Assembly (NCBI GenBank): GCA_944472155.2
Contig: OX235277.1
Span: 21,586,804-21,650,803, forward strand
DNA length: 64,000 bases
From: Trichobilharzia szidati
Lineage: Eukaryota > Platyhelminthes > Trematoda > Strigeidida > Schistosomatidae
Reading direction: 5' to 3'
The translations under genes were made by a program, and so were the position numbers. Positions 1 through 10,660 of the stretch are shown here, piece after piece. The notes beneath the pieces were generated by a model, which saw only the letters and a list, made by a program, of their open reading frames with translations, was not told the origin of the DNA and ran no database searches. Position 1 is the stretch's first letter, and the number at the start of each line of letters is the position of its first letter.

Positions 1-560
1 GGTGACATGGCTCAAAATCGTTGTCAATGGCGCAGATGTATTCAGTCTCTTTAACCTTTCATATTCCTTTCTACCATTACTCATTCTGTTTCACTCTTAT
101 ACTTATCTAAATTCTATTGATTCTCTTCTCTCATTTTCCTGTCTACCTTTGTGTGCTCTTTGGAACGTGGCAACTCGAACTGCTGCACCTCGGTGCCAAG
201 TTCTATGTTGAATCCAGCAGTAGCAACAGCAGGTGCTGTTAAGATGCCGAATAGGTAAAAATTGACTGTGACCTATCGAGTGAAATATTTTAGCATGCAC
301 ATTTATTTCAAGTGGAATAACCGTGTTGATCGATAAGTGGTAAACTGCATCCTTATATTCGTATGACTCATTCAGAATTATGATTTTTAGTGGGGCTACA
401 TTTTACTGTCTCACAAGTTGACTATCGAAGGTTGAGCAGTTCGACAAACAATTACATGGAGTTCCAGATCGCTTCAGAAAATCTCCCTCAAATGGCATGG
501 TTTACATGTTTATTGTTTTCATTTTATTTTAACAGTCATATCAACCACTGAACAATATTT
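1..560. other. AT-rich DNA, no gene recognised
   Basis: Only short chance reading frames on both strands. No splice-bounded exon, repeat or RNA gene was recognised here. Confidence 0.5.
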
Positions 561-613
561 CTGCTTTTAACTGATTAAAAATGCCCATTAAAATTTTCAA
601 AAGAATGGACACG

Positions 614-654
614 GAACAAAGAGTACTCTTTTCGATAAATTCATCATCAGGTTC
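614..654 (-). ncRNA. hammerhead-like motif in PLE tail
   Basis: On the minus strand: GAAC (stem I), then CTGATGA (complete CUGANGA core), a 10-nt stem II region TGAATTTATC, GAAA (second core half), the self-complementary 12-mer AAGAGTACTCTT as a loopless stem III, one T in the cleavage position, then GTTC closing stem I. All core positions are present. Stem II is the weak point, because its closing pair is not G-C. PLEs are known to carry minimal hammerheads in their terminal repeats, and palindromic stem III is typical of forms that act as dimers. Confidence 0.55.
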
Positions 655-992
655 TACAATTATATATACATTATATTGAATGAATGAATTAGTCTTATGA
701 ACAACACTAATGTTTAAATAACATCAAATCATTTATATTGATAAATTACAGCTGGAGAGCATCAACATAAAATAAACTGAATGTCAGAAGAATTAGGAAA
801 GGTAATAGTACAAATTCATGAGTTTATAGTCTCTACTGAGAGCCACGGCAGTAGTAGGGGCTGGACTTGTTTCTTTTGGACACAGAGCACTGGTTGTTTG
901 AGGCGAATTGCAATAGCCTCTGCTGTTTGGAGCATACGGTACTTCGACGATTTTGGTAGTTTCTTAGGCACTCGGCGTATTATAGAGAAGGA

Positions 993-1223
993 TTATTCTA
1001 CGCTGGCCTTGTGACCGGCTTGCACCAGATGGTCTAATATCGAGTTGTTAATATTTTTGACTACCCCTCTACTTAGCCATAGTGGGACATGTTCTCGAGC
1101 ACGAAAAATCAAGTTCATAGAGCAACGGCCAATATAACTCGCTCGACAAGCGCATTTGAATTGATAGATACAATTTGAAGTGGGTATTCTAGGTACTTCA
1201 TCTTTCACTTGAGGTAGCACCAT
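993..1223 (-). pseudogene. GIY-YIG endonuclease part of the Penelope-like element
   Basis: 76 codons continuing the RT above in a different frame. SNCIYQFKCACRASYIGRC contains the C-I-Y ... Y-I-G pair that defines the PLE variant of the GIY-YIG nuclease, with the cysteine pair (CAC) typical of the family. The downstream arginine (FRAREH) and ILDHLVQAGH also fit the PLE C-terminus. The domain nicks target DNA for insertion. The last codons run to a stop at about 993. A frameshift separates it from the RT, so this copy cannot make the joined enzyme. Confidence 0.8.
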
Positions 1224-1951
1224 CGGTCGTGTAGAGAATAATACGTGTAGTTCGCCAATATTAAAAGTTCTTTGGACTGATTTTTTAATTTCTTCGTAAT
1301 TATCTCGCTTGGTATATCGCCCATGAATTGTAGTCGTATATATAAAGGCCTCTTGTTTACAGACAGTGAGTAGTCCTTTTCGGCTTTCTTTGTTATATGT
1401 TTCTTGATAAATTTGTCAGGATAACCATTTTCGATTAAAGTGTCATAAATCATGCTGAATTCATCCTTAATTACTTCTTCAGAGCATATAGCTCTAACTC
1501 TGTGGCTAAGGGTATTCACCAAATTTCTTTTGTAATTGATAGGAACGAAGCTGTGAAAGTGTGTATATTGTCCTGTCCAAGTGCTTTTTCTATGCAAATT
1601 TCGTTTTATGCTACTGTCTGATTTTCTTGTAAGTAGGACATCCAGGAAGGCAATTTTGTCCTGGGATTCCTCTTCGCATGTAAATTTCATAGCTGGATGT
1701 ACTTCATTGAATTCAGCAATTATTGTACTCCTATCAGAACCATTATCACAAAGAATAAAGGTATCATCCATATATCGGCAATTAAATGAGAGCTTACTGA
1801 TAAGGTTGTTCAGAGGTCCATTTTCTAGCTTACTAAGAAGGAAATCAGCCAGAATGCGCCTTAATGGGGAGCCCATCGCCACCCCGTCCACTTGCCTGTA
1901 AAGCGTGCCGTCAAATTTGAAGTTTACATTCATGGTACATCTTAATACCAA
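1205..1951 (-). pseudogene. Penelope-like reverse transcriptase fragment
   Basis: A 248-residue open frame with hallmarks of PLE reverse transcriptase. DGVAMGSPL at residues ~23-31 matches the conserved RT block before the catalytic palm. YMDD (in YMDDTFIL) near residue 60 is the catalytic motif with both metal-binding aspartates. IAFLDVLL follows, then the conserved stretch HRKSTWTGQYTHFHSFVP at ~121-138. The enzyme would copy element RNA primed at a chromosomal nick. The N-terminal fingers are absent. The frame ends about 75 residues before the end of the family's ORF, because a frameshift between about 1260 and 1225 moves the endonuclease into another frame. It is therefore a broken copy. 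The methionine at 1951 is only the first ATG in the surviving frame, not a natural start. Confidence 0.85.
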
Positions 1952-2040
1952 TTCTTTTAGGATTTCAATATAGGTACGACAGTATAATTGTCACTGTGAA
2001 CTACAAGAGCTATTCACGAAATAAAGAGTAATAGGAGACT

Positions 2041-5000
2041 GAATAAGTACGTAACAAGTATTCAGTCTCATTTTTGTATACATAAGGTTCTTATGAATGG
2101 TTGCAGCCAGAGTTTGCATACTTCACAGAAGTAAGCATACATGCAGATGGAACATGAATTTTAATTCCTGTTCCATCTACCGGATACTATCAAAATTCAT
2201 GTCATCATCATTAATAATACAATTTCTTACTCAATAGAAGACACATCAGAAATAGGCGATCTTTTAGATATTTGTTCACCATAACAACGTTTATATAACA
2301 AACCGACTATCTCAGTGTTCGGGGTGACCAGCAGTTTTTATTAATGAAACACTTAGCAATTAGTACATGATGACTTCTACAAGTGTGGTAAACACGTGAC
2401 TAATGTCCTGATTAGTTGTGATATAAGGAGGAATATAGGGCTAATATATGTATGGTATTTATAATGCCAGATATATTAAATAATGCATGAAAAACAAAGA
2501 GTTACTAACTGAAGGAATTCAAACATTTAGCGCCAATAGTATTCAACAATAAAAGGCTATGAATTGCAAAGTGTCAGTGTGACATGAAAATGAATATAAG
2601 GGGTGTATAAATAATGTGTAAACATATGTCTACTTCTAGAATTGTGCTTGCTGTAGATATTTGGAATAGTAGATGCATGAAGTGACAGTGGAATGAGTTC
2701 ATCACACTCACCCTTTGCCACTTTTATTATAAATAAAGCTCTTGGTGTTGCCTATTATTGTAGGCGGTCATTTATTTCTCTCAAGCTGCCTACTGCTGGT
2801 TCAATAATTCAACAATCAGTAACTCAGTGTGATGAGTGCGAGATATTAGATATCTGTCATCCAACATCTTGGTGTTAAATCATCTACCTTACTGCATGAT
2901 TAACTGTATTCTAAATGAAAACGAATGAAACTGTGAGACACTTTCAGTAGATACAGGCAGGTTGTTGATTGCACCGAAAGCCTGTTGTCAACCGCAGGCG
3001 AACTAGTAGCAGTAACAAAACACAACTCAGTGTGAAAACAGTGAACTATTATATCAGCAATAAATAACAAAGCCTTCAAAAGTACTAGCCAGTCGCACTC
3101 ACACATTATTAATGTTAAACGGCGCCACAGATTCTATCGTAAATAACTGAAGTGTGTTTACTATCAGCAGATTTTAGGACTGTGCGTTACCCACTACTTT
3201 TAATCACCTATATAGAAGAAAACATCGGTTGGTCACCTGGTCACAATTTTTTGGTCTTTGTCGTAGCTGCTTTCGAGAACCCGCTTGCATGATATCTCTC
3301 ATTCAAGTCAATACCAGTTGAAATTGTTAGTGAACCTTATTCTACCATCTCATGGATAATCTGAACGCAGACAACGCTGAAATTCCTTCGCATGTTTGTT
3401 TATAAAATGTTGCCATACTTTAGGTAAGGATACTTCAGTTCACATGTATCTACAGAAACCAAAAACTCTCCTTTGGGTTTCGGGAGGAACTTTTATGATT
3501 CACTATTACTGAAACCTACAGAACTTGTTTTAGACTCACCTTGGTGTCGGTTGTACTTCTATCTGCATAGCGATGCAAAGGGTGATTACTTTGACAATGC
3601 AAACATATTCATTCATCAAATATTAAAAATTCTGTGGATTTATTCAGTGTTCATTTATACTGTGACATGAATTATTCAATTTTAATTGATTTAAATTTTC
3701 AATGATTAAAACAATAACAGCTCGTCAAAGGACTGACTGACGAATATTGCCACTATGTGCTGTTATTATTCTCTGTCATATCAGTAGAAATTTTAAGTAA
3801 CTGCTGAAACTACTGTCATGGTTTATTCATTCTTAAATTGTATTTAAAAATACTTATCTACTAGATATGCTCAATCTAGCGTTTTCAAATCAATATCAAT
3901 ACGATTGAACAAAAGTTTTGTTTTTTTACTGCTGTCACAAAGTCAGCTCAGTTGATTTCAACATTTCTGTCAACTTTTCTAAAACTGTTTTATTCTTAAC
4001 ATCGGTTTTTTTATTTCTTTTCTGTCTCATAACATTAGATGCTAAAATAGGCAGTATATAAGATATTAAATCATCTAGAGATAACTTTGTAAAACTCTCT
4101 GGAGTAAATTTATGTCTCTGAAGTCACCTCATTGTAGAATTTACTATTTTGATATGAATCAAATAAATGGGTGTAACCAGCAAACTCAGTAACTTAATGT
4201 TGTGTTATGGAATAACTTTTATATCGATTGACATCATGATTTTTGTAAGAAGAAAGATTCTTACTGGAATAAAATAAAAAGCGTTTCAATCAGTTTCATA
4301 TTTACTTTGTTTTATTTCTTAAAATAGTCAGCAATGCACGAAACTTCTGAAAGTGATGAGATGAGACACACCATTTGAACAGAATGTCGTATACATACAG
4401 ATATATGGAATTAACAGTAAGTGAGCTGGAATAAATAATATATTATTGACAGCTTTATTCTGAAGATGTTTGCAAATGGTCAAGAAATTTCAGTGTAGGT
4501 TTAACTTTTACATTTGCAGAATTTCTATGTAAGATAGTAATCTACTGTATACAATTTAGCGACGTTTAACTTCAGTTCAGAATGGGCTTCGACTTTCAGC
4601 TAAGTCAACTCTTCAAAGAAGAGTTTCGAAAATGTGCGTGAGTACAGATTGATCATCAAGAAAGTAGATAATGTTTGAAAAAGTAGAGTCAATGATATTT
4701 GAGTCATTATCCTATTTGATTGTTCAGTGATTTTAGCAACTGCCTCAATGGAAGCTGATCAGTTAATATTCATTCAAGACAGAGAGTGAAAACTTAATTT
4801 CACTAGAAATAATGATTATTTCTCTTTTTGGTGAAACATCATCTTGTTGAGAGTGGTTTCAAACCTGGATTAAGCATCACTGTTGAGAGATTCAGACTTG
4901 TGCAGTCACAACAATTAAAAAGAGCCTCAACAAAACACACAGGTATGAACGTGCAGTACGCTGTTACTTGTCACATGTATGTTGGATACTGATATTCAAA

Positions 5001-5673
5001 ATTAATCTATTGGTTCTGTTTAACCTATATTAAGAAACTTGGAATTCCAGTGAATTCTCTATTAGTGGAAAATTCAAACTCGTTGAGGCCATAGACGAAA
5101 TGATATTGTGAACGCAACATGAGAGATTCTGGCATTTCATATTATTTTTGTATGGGATAAAGAGAGCTGGGATGTTTGCGCTGTATGGCTTTCATTTAAT
5201 TGGGCTGTTTCAGTGATAAAATATACTTCGTTAATTGTTGCATAACATTGAACATTTCAGTGAGGTATTCTCTCTTCACTGAAACTCGTCTAGCAAAAGT
5301 TGTAATTATTGGTGCATATGATGTTCGACCAAAAGCCACGTGAAAAAATAATTAAACTCCTCTGTTACAGTGATGTGATGATTTATAGAGAATTTTCTCC
5401 TTCACAACAGTACGGATGTGATAGAGCGAAATGCATTAATGTGATTGGATTTACTCGAAATGCAGAGGCAGTTGATAATATAATGCACAATATTTGAATT
5501 ATGAAGAAATTAGATCAGTATTAATAACAAATTGATGTATCGCAAAACCTATCGAATTTCGTGCGAATGAATACCTCATTTATGAATATCGTACTTGACA
5601 CGAACATAGAATGTACAACAGCTCTGCGTAGTATTAACTCACACAAATTAATGACGAATACGCTGACATTGTT
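2041..5673. other. AT-rich DNA, no gene recognised
   Basis: Short random frames only. No retroelement protein, tRNA-like box pair or convincing micro-exon was found. A CTTTAG/GTAAGG junction near 3420 has acceptor and donor abutting with no exon between them and is probably chance. Confidence 0.45.
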
Positions 5674-5727
5674 CTTTTTTTTTCTTCATGTACCCCAGTG
5701 GAAAACAGGGCTTCAAGCTAGTGCCTT
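5674..5727 (-). mobile_element. SINE copy 1, 3' part (split by RTE)
   Basis: Read on the minus strand, this is the tail of a tRNA-derived SINE, ending in an A-rich run (T-run 5674-5683 on the plus strand). The block CCAGTGGAA...GCTTCAAGCTAGTG matches the uninterrupted copy at 21.17-21.2 kb. It is cut at 5727 by the RTE insertion and resumes at 8957. Confidence 0.75.
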
Positions 5728-5926
5728 AACCTCGCCTAGATTACTAGGTCACTAGTATTCTAGCCGGTCCCAAGCCCGGATAAACAGGGGGGGTTGGGGC
5801 GTGGTGCTAGCAACTCCACCCCCAAAACTTAACCAAATTGCTACTAAAACTTCAACGCACAAATATATTCAAAATTCTAAAATTACGAATAGTGACCTTA
5901 TTTTTCGATGGAATCGGGGAAGTGAA

Positions 5927-6268
5927 ATGACGTGGGCTGGTGAAAGCCTTCGGGAAGCCAGTCAGCCGATGTGCCTTCTTTCGATGAAAGCGAAAATAAG
6001 GATGGGGACGTGGAATGTTCGTACAATGTACGAAGCTGGGAAGGCTGCTCAGGTAGCCGCAGAAATGAGGAGATATAAAATAGAAGTGTTGGGAATCTGC
6101 GAGAGCAGATGGAACGGATGTGGAAGGAGCCAACTATCAACTGGAGAGACAATAATCTACTCCGGTCACCCAGAGGGCAATCACGAGCACACCGAGGGAG
6201 TAGCCATCATGATTTCACCAACAGCGGCTAAAGCTCTCATGCAGTGGGACCCAATCTCCTCAGGATAA
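5927..6268 (+). pseudogene. RTE endonuclease, N-terminal piece
   Basis: The start of the RTE polyprotein. GTWNVRTMYEAGK at about 6006-6044 is the first conserved block of the exonuclease-endonuclease-phosphatase fold, with its metal-contact asparagine. GICESRWNG near 6100 carries the conserved glutamate. The frame is also open upstream to 5801, but similarity begins close to the ATG at 5927, so that start is preferred. The frame drifts off at AKALMQW near 6240, where the continuation switches to the next frame. Confidence 0.75.
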
Positions 6269-7299
6269 TGACAGCCAGGTTCAACTCAAAAGGAAAAAAG
6301 GTTACAATCATTCAATGCTACGCGCCTACAAACGTCTCAGAAAAAGAGAAGAAGGAGGATTTCTACAGTAAACTACAAACAGTAATGGACAACGTCCCAA
6401 AGAGCGATATCAAAATCCTGATGGGCGACATGAATGCGAAACTGGGAGGAGACATTACAGGAAGAGTACTCACCACGGGTCGTGAGGCCCTCGGTGAAAT
6501 GAACGAAAATGGCGAACTCTTCTCAGACTTCTGCGCCTTCAATGGTTTGGTGATTGGTGGCAGTGTGTTCAAACACAGGGATATACACAAGGCAACATGG
6601 ATTTCACCAGATGGACACACCAAAAACCAGATAGACTTCATTTCAATCTCAAGGAAGTGGAGACGGAGCCTACTGGACACAAGATCGAGGAGAGGAGCAG
6701 ATGTGGGTTCAGACCACTATCTAGTACAAGGGACTTTCAAGGTGAAGCTGAAAGCATCGAGGATAGCTGGGGATAGGCCACAATGCAAGTTCAACACGCA
6801 AAAACTGAAGGACACAATCACACAGGACATTTTCACTGCAACTGTCAGAGCAAAGCAGGAAACACTACGTAGCACCACTGAGGAATCATCCGTGGAAGAC
6901 CATTGGAACTCTCTGAAGGTAATTTTCAACGAAACGTGCTCAACGGTTTTAGGAAGAAAGAAGAAACAAGACAAGGAATGGCTCTCAACAGACACTTGGA
7001 AACTAATAGAGGAGAGGAGAAAGGTGAAAGAGAAAATGATCCAAGGCAAAGATGGACAAGAGAAAGAGACGCTGAACTCAACTTACACAGCACTGGACAA
7101 AGAAGTGAAGAAGAGTGCCAGGAAGGACAAAAGACAATTCTACGACAACCTGGCTACTGAAGCTGAGAAGGCAGCAGGCAAAAGGGACCTGAGGACACTA
7201 TATCAGATAACCAAGTCTATCCGGGAAAAGATCAACACAAGTGAAATCTATAAAAGACAGCCAAGGGAACCCAATTACCAAAGAAGAAAGACAGATTAA
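6244..7299 (+). pseudogene. RTE endonuclease, main piece and linker
   Basis: Continues the endonuclease in the +1-related frame. IIQCYAPTN, ILMGDMNAKLG (catalytic D/N pair), KATWISPDGHTKNQIDFISI and GSDHYLV (active-site S-D-H) are all in place. The whole catalytic set is therefore present, but it is split from the first piece. A lysine-rich linker follows (GRKKKQDKEW through the AEKAAGKRD region). The frame is lost near 7250, where the RT frame takes over. Confidence 0.85.
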
Positions 7300-8941
7300 A
7301 CAATGGGCGGACCACTTCAAAGGACTCTTGAATCGACCACCACCTACAACCCGTCCAGTGATACCAACAACAGCACGTACACAACTGCAAGTTGACACCA
7401 ATCCTCCAACGAAAACTGAAGTCATGAATGCAATCAAGCTTCTGAAAGCTGGAAAAGCAGCTGGACCAGATGGAATACCCCCTGAAGCGCTGAAAGCGGA
7501 CCCAGAGACGACAGCAGATATGCTGACTCCATTATTGCAAAAGATATGGAAAGAGGGAAAGGTGCCTACTGACTGGAGGAAAGGTTACCTGGTGAAACTA
7601 CCAAAGAAGGGCGACCTGGGACTCTGCAAGAACTGGCGAGGAATCATGCTCCTGTCGACGCCAAGTAAAATCCTGAGTCGCATCATCCTGGAGAGAATCA
7701 AGGACGCACTGGATACAGAACTCCGACCAGAAGAAGCTGGATTCAGGAAAGGCAAATCATGTTCTGACCAAATTGCAACTCTACGCATTATCATCGAACA
7801 AAGCATGGAATGGCAATCAAATCTCTACCTCAACTTCGTAGACTTTGAGAAGGCCTTCGACAGCGTTGACCGCGAAGTAATTTGGAAACTACTCGAGTAC
7901 TACGGCGTACCCCAAATATTCATCAACCTTATTCAACAACTGTACGACAACGGCACATGTCAAGTGATCCACAACGGAAAACTCAGCGCAGCGTTTGGAG
8001 TAAACACAGGAATCAGACAAGGGTGCTTATTATCACCAATGATATTCCTAATTGTGGTGGACTGGATTATGCGTCAGACAGTGGGAAACGAGAAGACAGG
8101 GATATCCTGGACCGACGGAAAAAACCTAGAAGACCTGGATTTTGCGGATGATTTATGTTTGATGTCACAAAAAATCGAAGACTTACAAGCAAAAACTGAC
8201 AAACTGGTGGAAGAAGCAGCAAAGACAGGACTCCAGGTGAACATAGACAAGACGGAGGTCATGAAAATAACCAACCAACAACAGCAGCAATATCCAGTGC
8301 CAATCACCATCAACGGGAGGGATTTGAAAGAGGTTACTTCTTTCACTTATCTGGGGAGCATTGTCTCAACCACAGGAGGAGGAACGGACGAGGATGTCAA
8401 ATCGAGAATCGGGAAGGCGAGAAACACATTCATCAACCTGAAACCAATCTGGAAATCTTCGTCACTCACCATCAACAACAAAATTCGGATTTTCAATACA
8501 AACATCAAGTCAATTTTGCTTTACGGATCAGAAACTTGGCGAGTCACCAAGAATATTTTCAACAGGTTGCAGACCTTTATCAACAACTGTCTTTGCTCCA
8601 TACTGAAGATTAGATGGCCAGAAAGAATCACAAACAAAAAGCTATGGGAACAAACGAAACAGGAACCAATCGCCCAACAAATATGCAGGAGGAAGTGGAG
8701 ATGGATTGGACACTCGCTGAGGAGGCCGTTGAGTGACATCGCGCGTCAAGCCCTCGAGTGGAACCCGAAAGGGAAGCGGCGAGTGGGACGTCCAAGGGTG
8801 ACATGGAGGAGATCGTGTGAGGAGGAGATGAAACAGTATGGAATAACATGGACGCTAGTGAAAAGTACAGCACAAGACAGAAGCAAGTGGAGACGCGCAG
8901 TTGAAGCCCTATGTTCCACTAGGAACCCAAGGGAACAATAA
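7241..8941 (+). pseudogene. RTE reverse transcriptase
   Basis: 566 codons with a complete LINE reverse transcriptase. The conserved blocks are GKAAGPDGIPPEALK, KNWRGIMLLSTPSK, EEAGFRKGKSCSDQIATL, FVDFEKAFDSVDR (first catalytic aspartate), GIRQGCLLSPMIF and LDFADDLCLMS (FADD, catalytic pair), then FTYLGSIVS (thumb). A basic C-terminal part (WRWIGHSLRRP, GRPRVTWRR) ends in a stop just before the AAT-rich tail. The domain itself looks undamaged. It is scored as a pseudogene only because the upstream frameshift detaches it from the endonuclease that would nick the target. Confidence 0.92.
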
Positions 8942-8956
8942 TAATACAATAATAAT

Positions 8957-9150
8957 AAGCTAGTGCCTTGAAGTTTCTGTAGCAGCGTTTATTATACAGG
9001 ATGAGGTTGCTAGCCTCATGCCCAACCTTTTCTATTCACCAACATTATTTCTGGTTTAGTGAGGTAAAGGAGTGCATCGGCCGGCCATCGAACCCTGGAC
9101 CATGTGTATGGACGGCGTCCTAACCGCTATACCACCGACGCGCTAGTCAT
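8957..9150 (-). mobile_element. SINE copy 1, tRNA-like head (split by RTE)
   Basis: Continuation of the SINE cut by the RTE. On the minus strand it has an A box TGGTATAGCGG (9134-9124) and a B-box-like GGTTCGATGGC (9094-9084), then a body matching the copy at 21.2 kb. The B box has two changes from GGTTCGANTCC, so Pol III activity is doubtful. Confidence 0.75.
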
Positions 9151-9838
9151 TATACTGCTCACCACAAAATCTTAAAAGAGATCTGAAATATTTGTTGTCT
9201 CATTATAAGTTAAGAATTATGCACACGCATTTCATTTACGAGTTGTGAAGCTGTTTGAACATATATATACACATATCTACAAAATAACAGTATATGTTAA
9301 CATACATTGTAGGATATACTTTGTGCGCTTATACGTATTTGGCAACCTTAAACTTAGATCTCGAAAGTTACTCGAATAAAGTCAAATAATTGATCTGCGT
9401 ACAGATATTAAACATATTTTTACAGTGAAAATTATCATCCTGACGGGTTCAGTTTTACTCCTTTACAATCATTATTACACATGGCTTACAAAATTGAAAT
9501 TAACCAGTCACTGATCTGTTGCACTGTGAGACTATTGGCTAAGATTGCTTAGAAGTATGAACTGATCAGAAACATGAATCAGTAAATGGTATCAAGAAGC
9601 ACAAAGGAGGCGACTGAACAGTTGATAGGCAAATACGATGGATTTCGTAACGAAAATGCATTCATTTGTGAGCATAAATTTATAGACATTAAGAAATGAG
9701 TAGCGTTACGTTAATAAAATAATTGAGACTTTCGAATGCGATAACGTCGAATGTGAAAATGTTCTATGACTTATATTGCACGCATTTTCTATTAGCAAAG
9801 CTTCAACAGTTGTTTCTCTGTTTCCCTCATTGCAAATA
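9151..9838. other. AT-rich DNA, no gene recognised
   Basis: No coding, RNA or repeat signal was seen. Confidence 0.4.
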
Positions 9839-10140
9839 AATTCGAGTAAAATCAAGGTCTTGTATGATTTCTTCTTCAGATTCATGCAGGTACCAAACAT
9901 TTCAATAATTTCTGTGAATCTAAGTTGAATAATATCTCAATGTGAAACTTTATACAGACAAGCGAAGAATCGAATTATCAATCGGTAAAGTTGAATTTAT
10001 TTAAGAGCGTAGTAATTTTCGAAATCTCAGAGAAATTGTATCCAATCACCATTTTGCTGTCTAAAGCTCCGTTCAAATGATTCACACGGCAGTTTATCAT
10101 TAAATCTGAACTACATGACTGAGCCAAAAGCTAGACCACA
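9839..10140 (+). repeat. diverged duplication, copy A
   Basis: Alignable by eye with 10380-10660. Shared anchors in the same order are TTTCTTCTTCAGATTCA, an ACAGACAA/CAGACAA block, GTTGAATT..., GCGTAGT, a GATTCACA...GCAGT block and CATGA..GCCAAAA. Non-coding. It looks like an old tandem duplication with about 530-bp spacing. Confidence 0.55.
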
Positions 10141-10379
10141 CGCCACTTGGAAGTTACCATTACTATTCTAACAATTGAATTCATAATATTCACCACATTT
10201 ATAAGAAAGGCTTCTTGCTATCGATTGAGTTTACATCTTGATGTTCTCTCAAAGAAGATGTAACGTTTTCACATAACGAAACATTCGTGAGCTGCATAAG
10301 ATTAAGGAGTATTGGAAAGCAGATTCAAATAATGACGGAATGCTTTCGTTTCACAAATTAATTTCAAATAAGTTACGCT

Positions 10380-10660
10380 CTGTCTTGAAACGTTTCTTCT
10401 TCAGATTCAGTCGTGAACTAACCAATTTAATAATTCCTATTAACCTCATTTGTATTTTGTCTCATTGTGAAATTTTACTCAGACAATTGGAGAGCTCAAT
10501 TACTAATCAGTTTAGTTGAATTAACCGAAAGGCGTAGTTAACTGCAATATCTTAAGGAGTTCCCTTAAGACAGTTTTCTGTGTAAACTGCCATTCGTCTG
10601 ATTCACATAGCAGTCTGTCATAAAGCTGGAAAGCATGAAATTGCCAAAACATTTATTCGC
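10380..10660 (+). repeat. diverged duplication, copy B
   Basis: Partner of 9839-10140 (anchors listed there). Divergence is substantial, so the event is not recent. Confidence 0.55.

Larger units (their letters stand above)
560..2040 (-). mobile_element. 5'-truncated Penelope-like element with hammerhead-like 3' flank
   Basis: Minus-strand retroelement remnant. It reads, 5' to 3', an RT palm (1951 to 1205), a GIY-YIG endonuclease (1223 to 993) and about 400 bp of non-coding tail with a hammerhead-like motif at 654-614. This domain order (RT followed by GIY-YIG) is diagnostic of Penelope-like elements. The N-terminal part of the usual single long ORF is missing: upstream of about 1951 the frame meets stops (through ~2040) and no further RT sequence was recognised. 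Boundaries are approximate because no target duplication was found. Confidence 0.75.
5728..8956 (+). mobile_element. RTE-clade non-LTR retrotransposon, near full length, frameshifted
   Basis: A ~3.2-kb LINE. It has a 5' untranslated part with the CCCGGATAAACAGG block, an AP-like endonuclease, a reverse transcriptase, and a very short 3' end that is only an (AAT)n-type tail after the stop codon. That tail and the small EN-RT layout fit the RTE clade (SR2-like in schistosomes). It is flanked by a perfect 13-bp target duplication AAGCTAGTGCCTT at 5715-5727 and 8957-8969, which fixes both ends. Two frameshifts (near 6245-6268 and 7241-7260) break the single ORF into three pieces. The flawless duplication and otherwise long open frames suggest a fairly young insertion. 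Confidence 0.9.

Noticed and set aside
1581..1901. 106-codon plus-strand frame
   Set aside because: Antisense shadow of the PLE reverse transcriptase.
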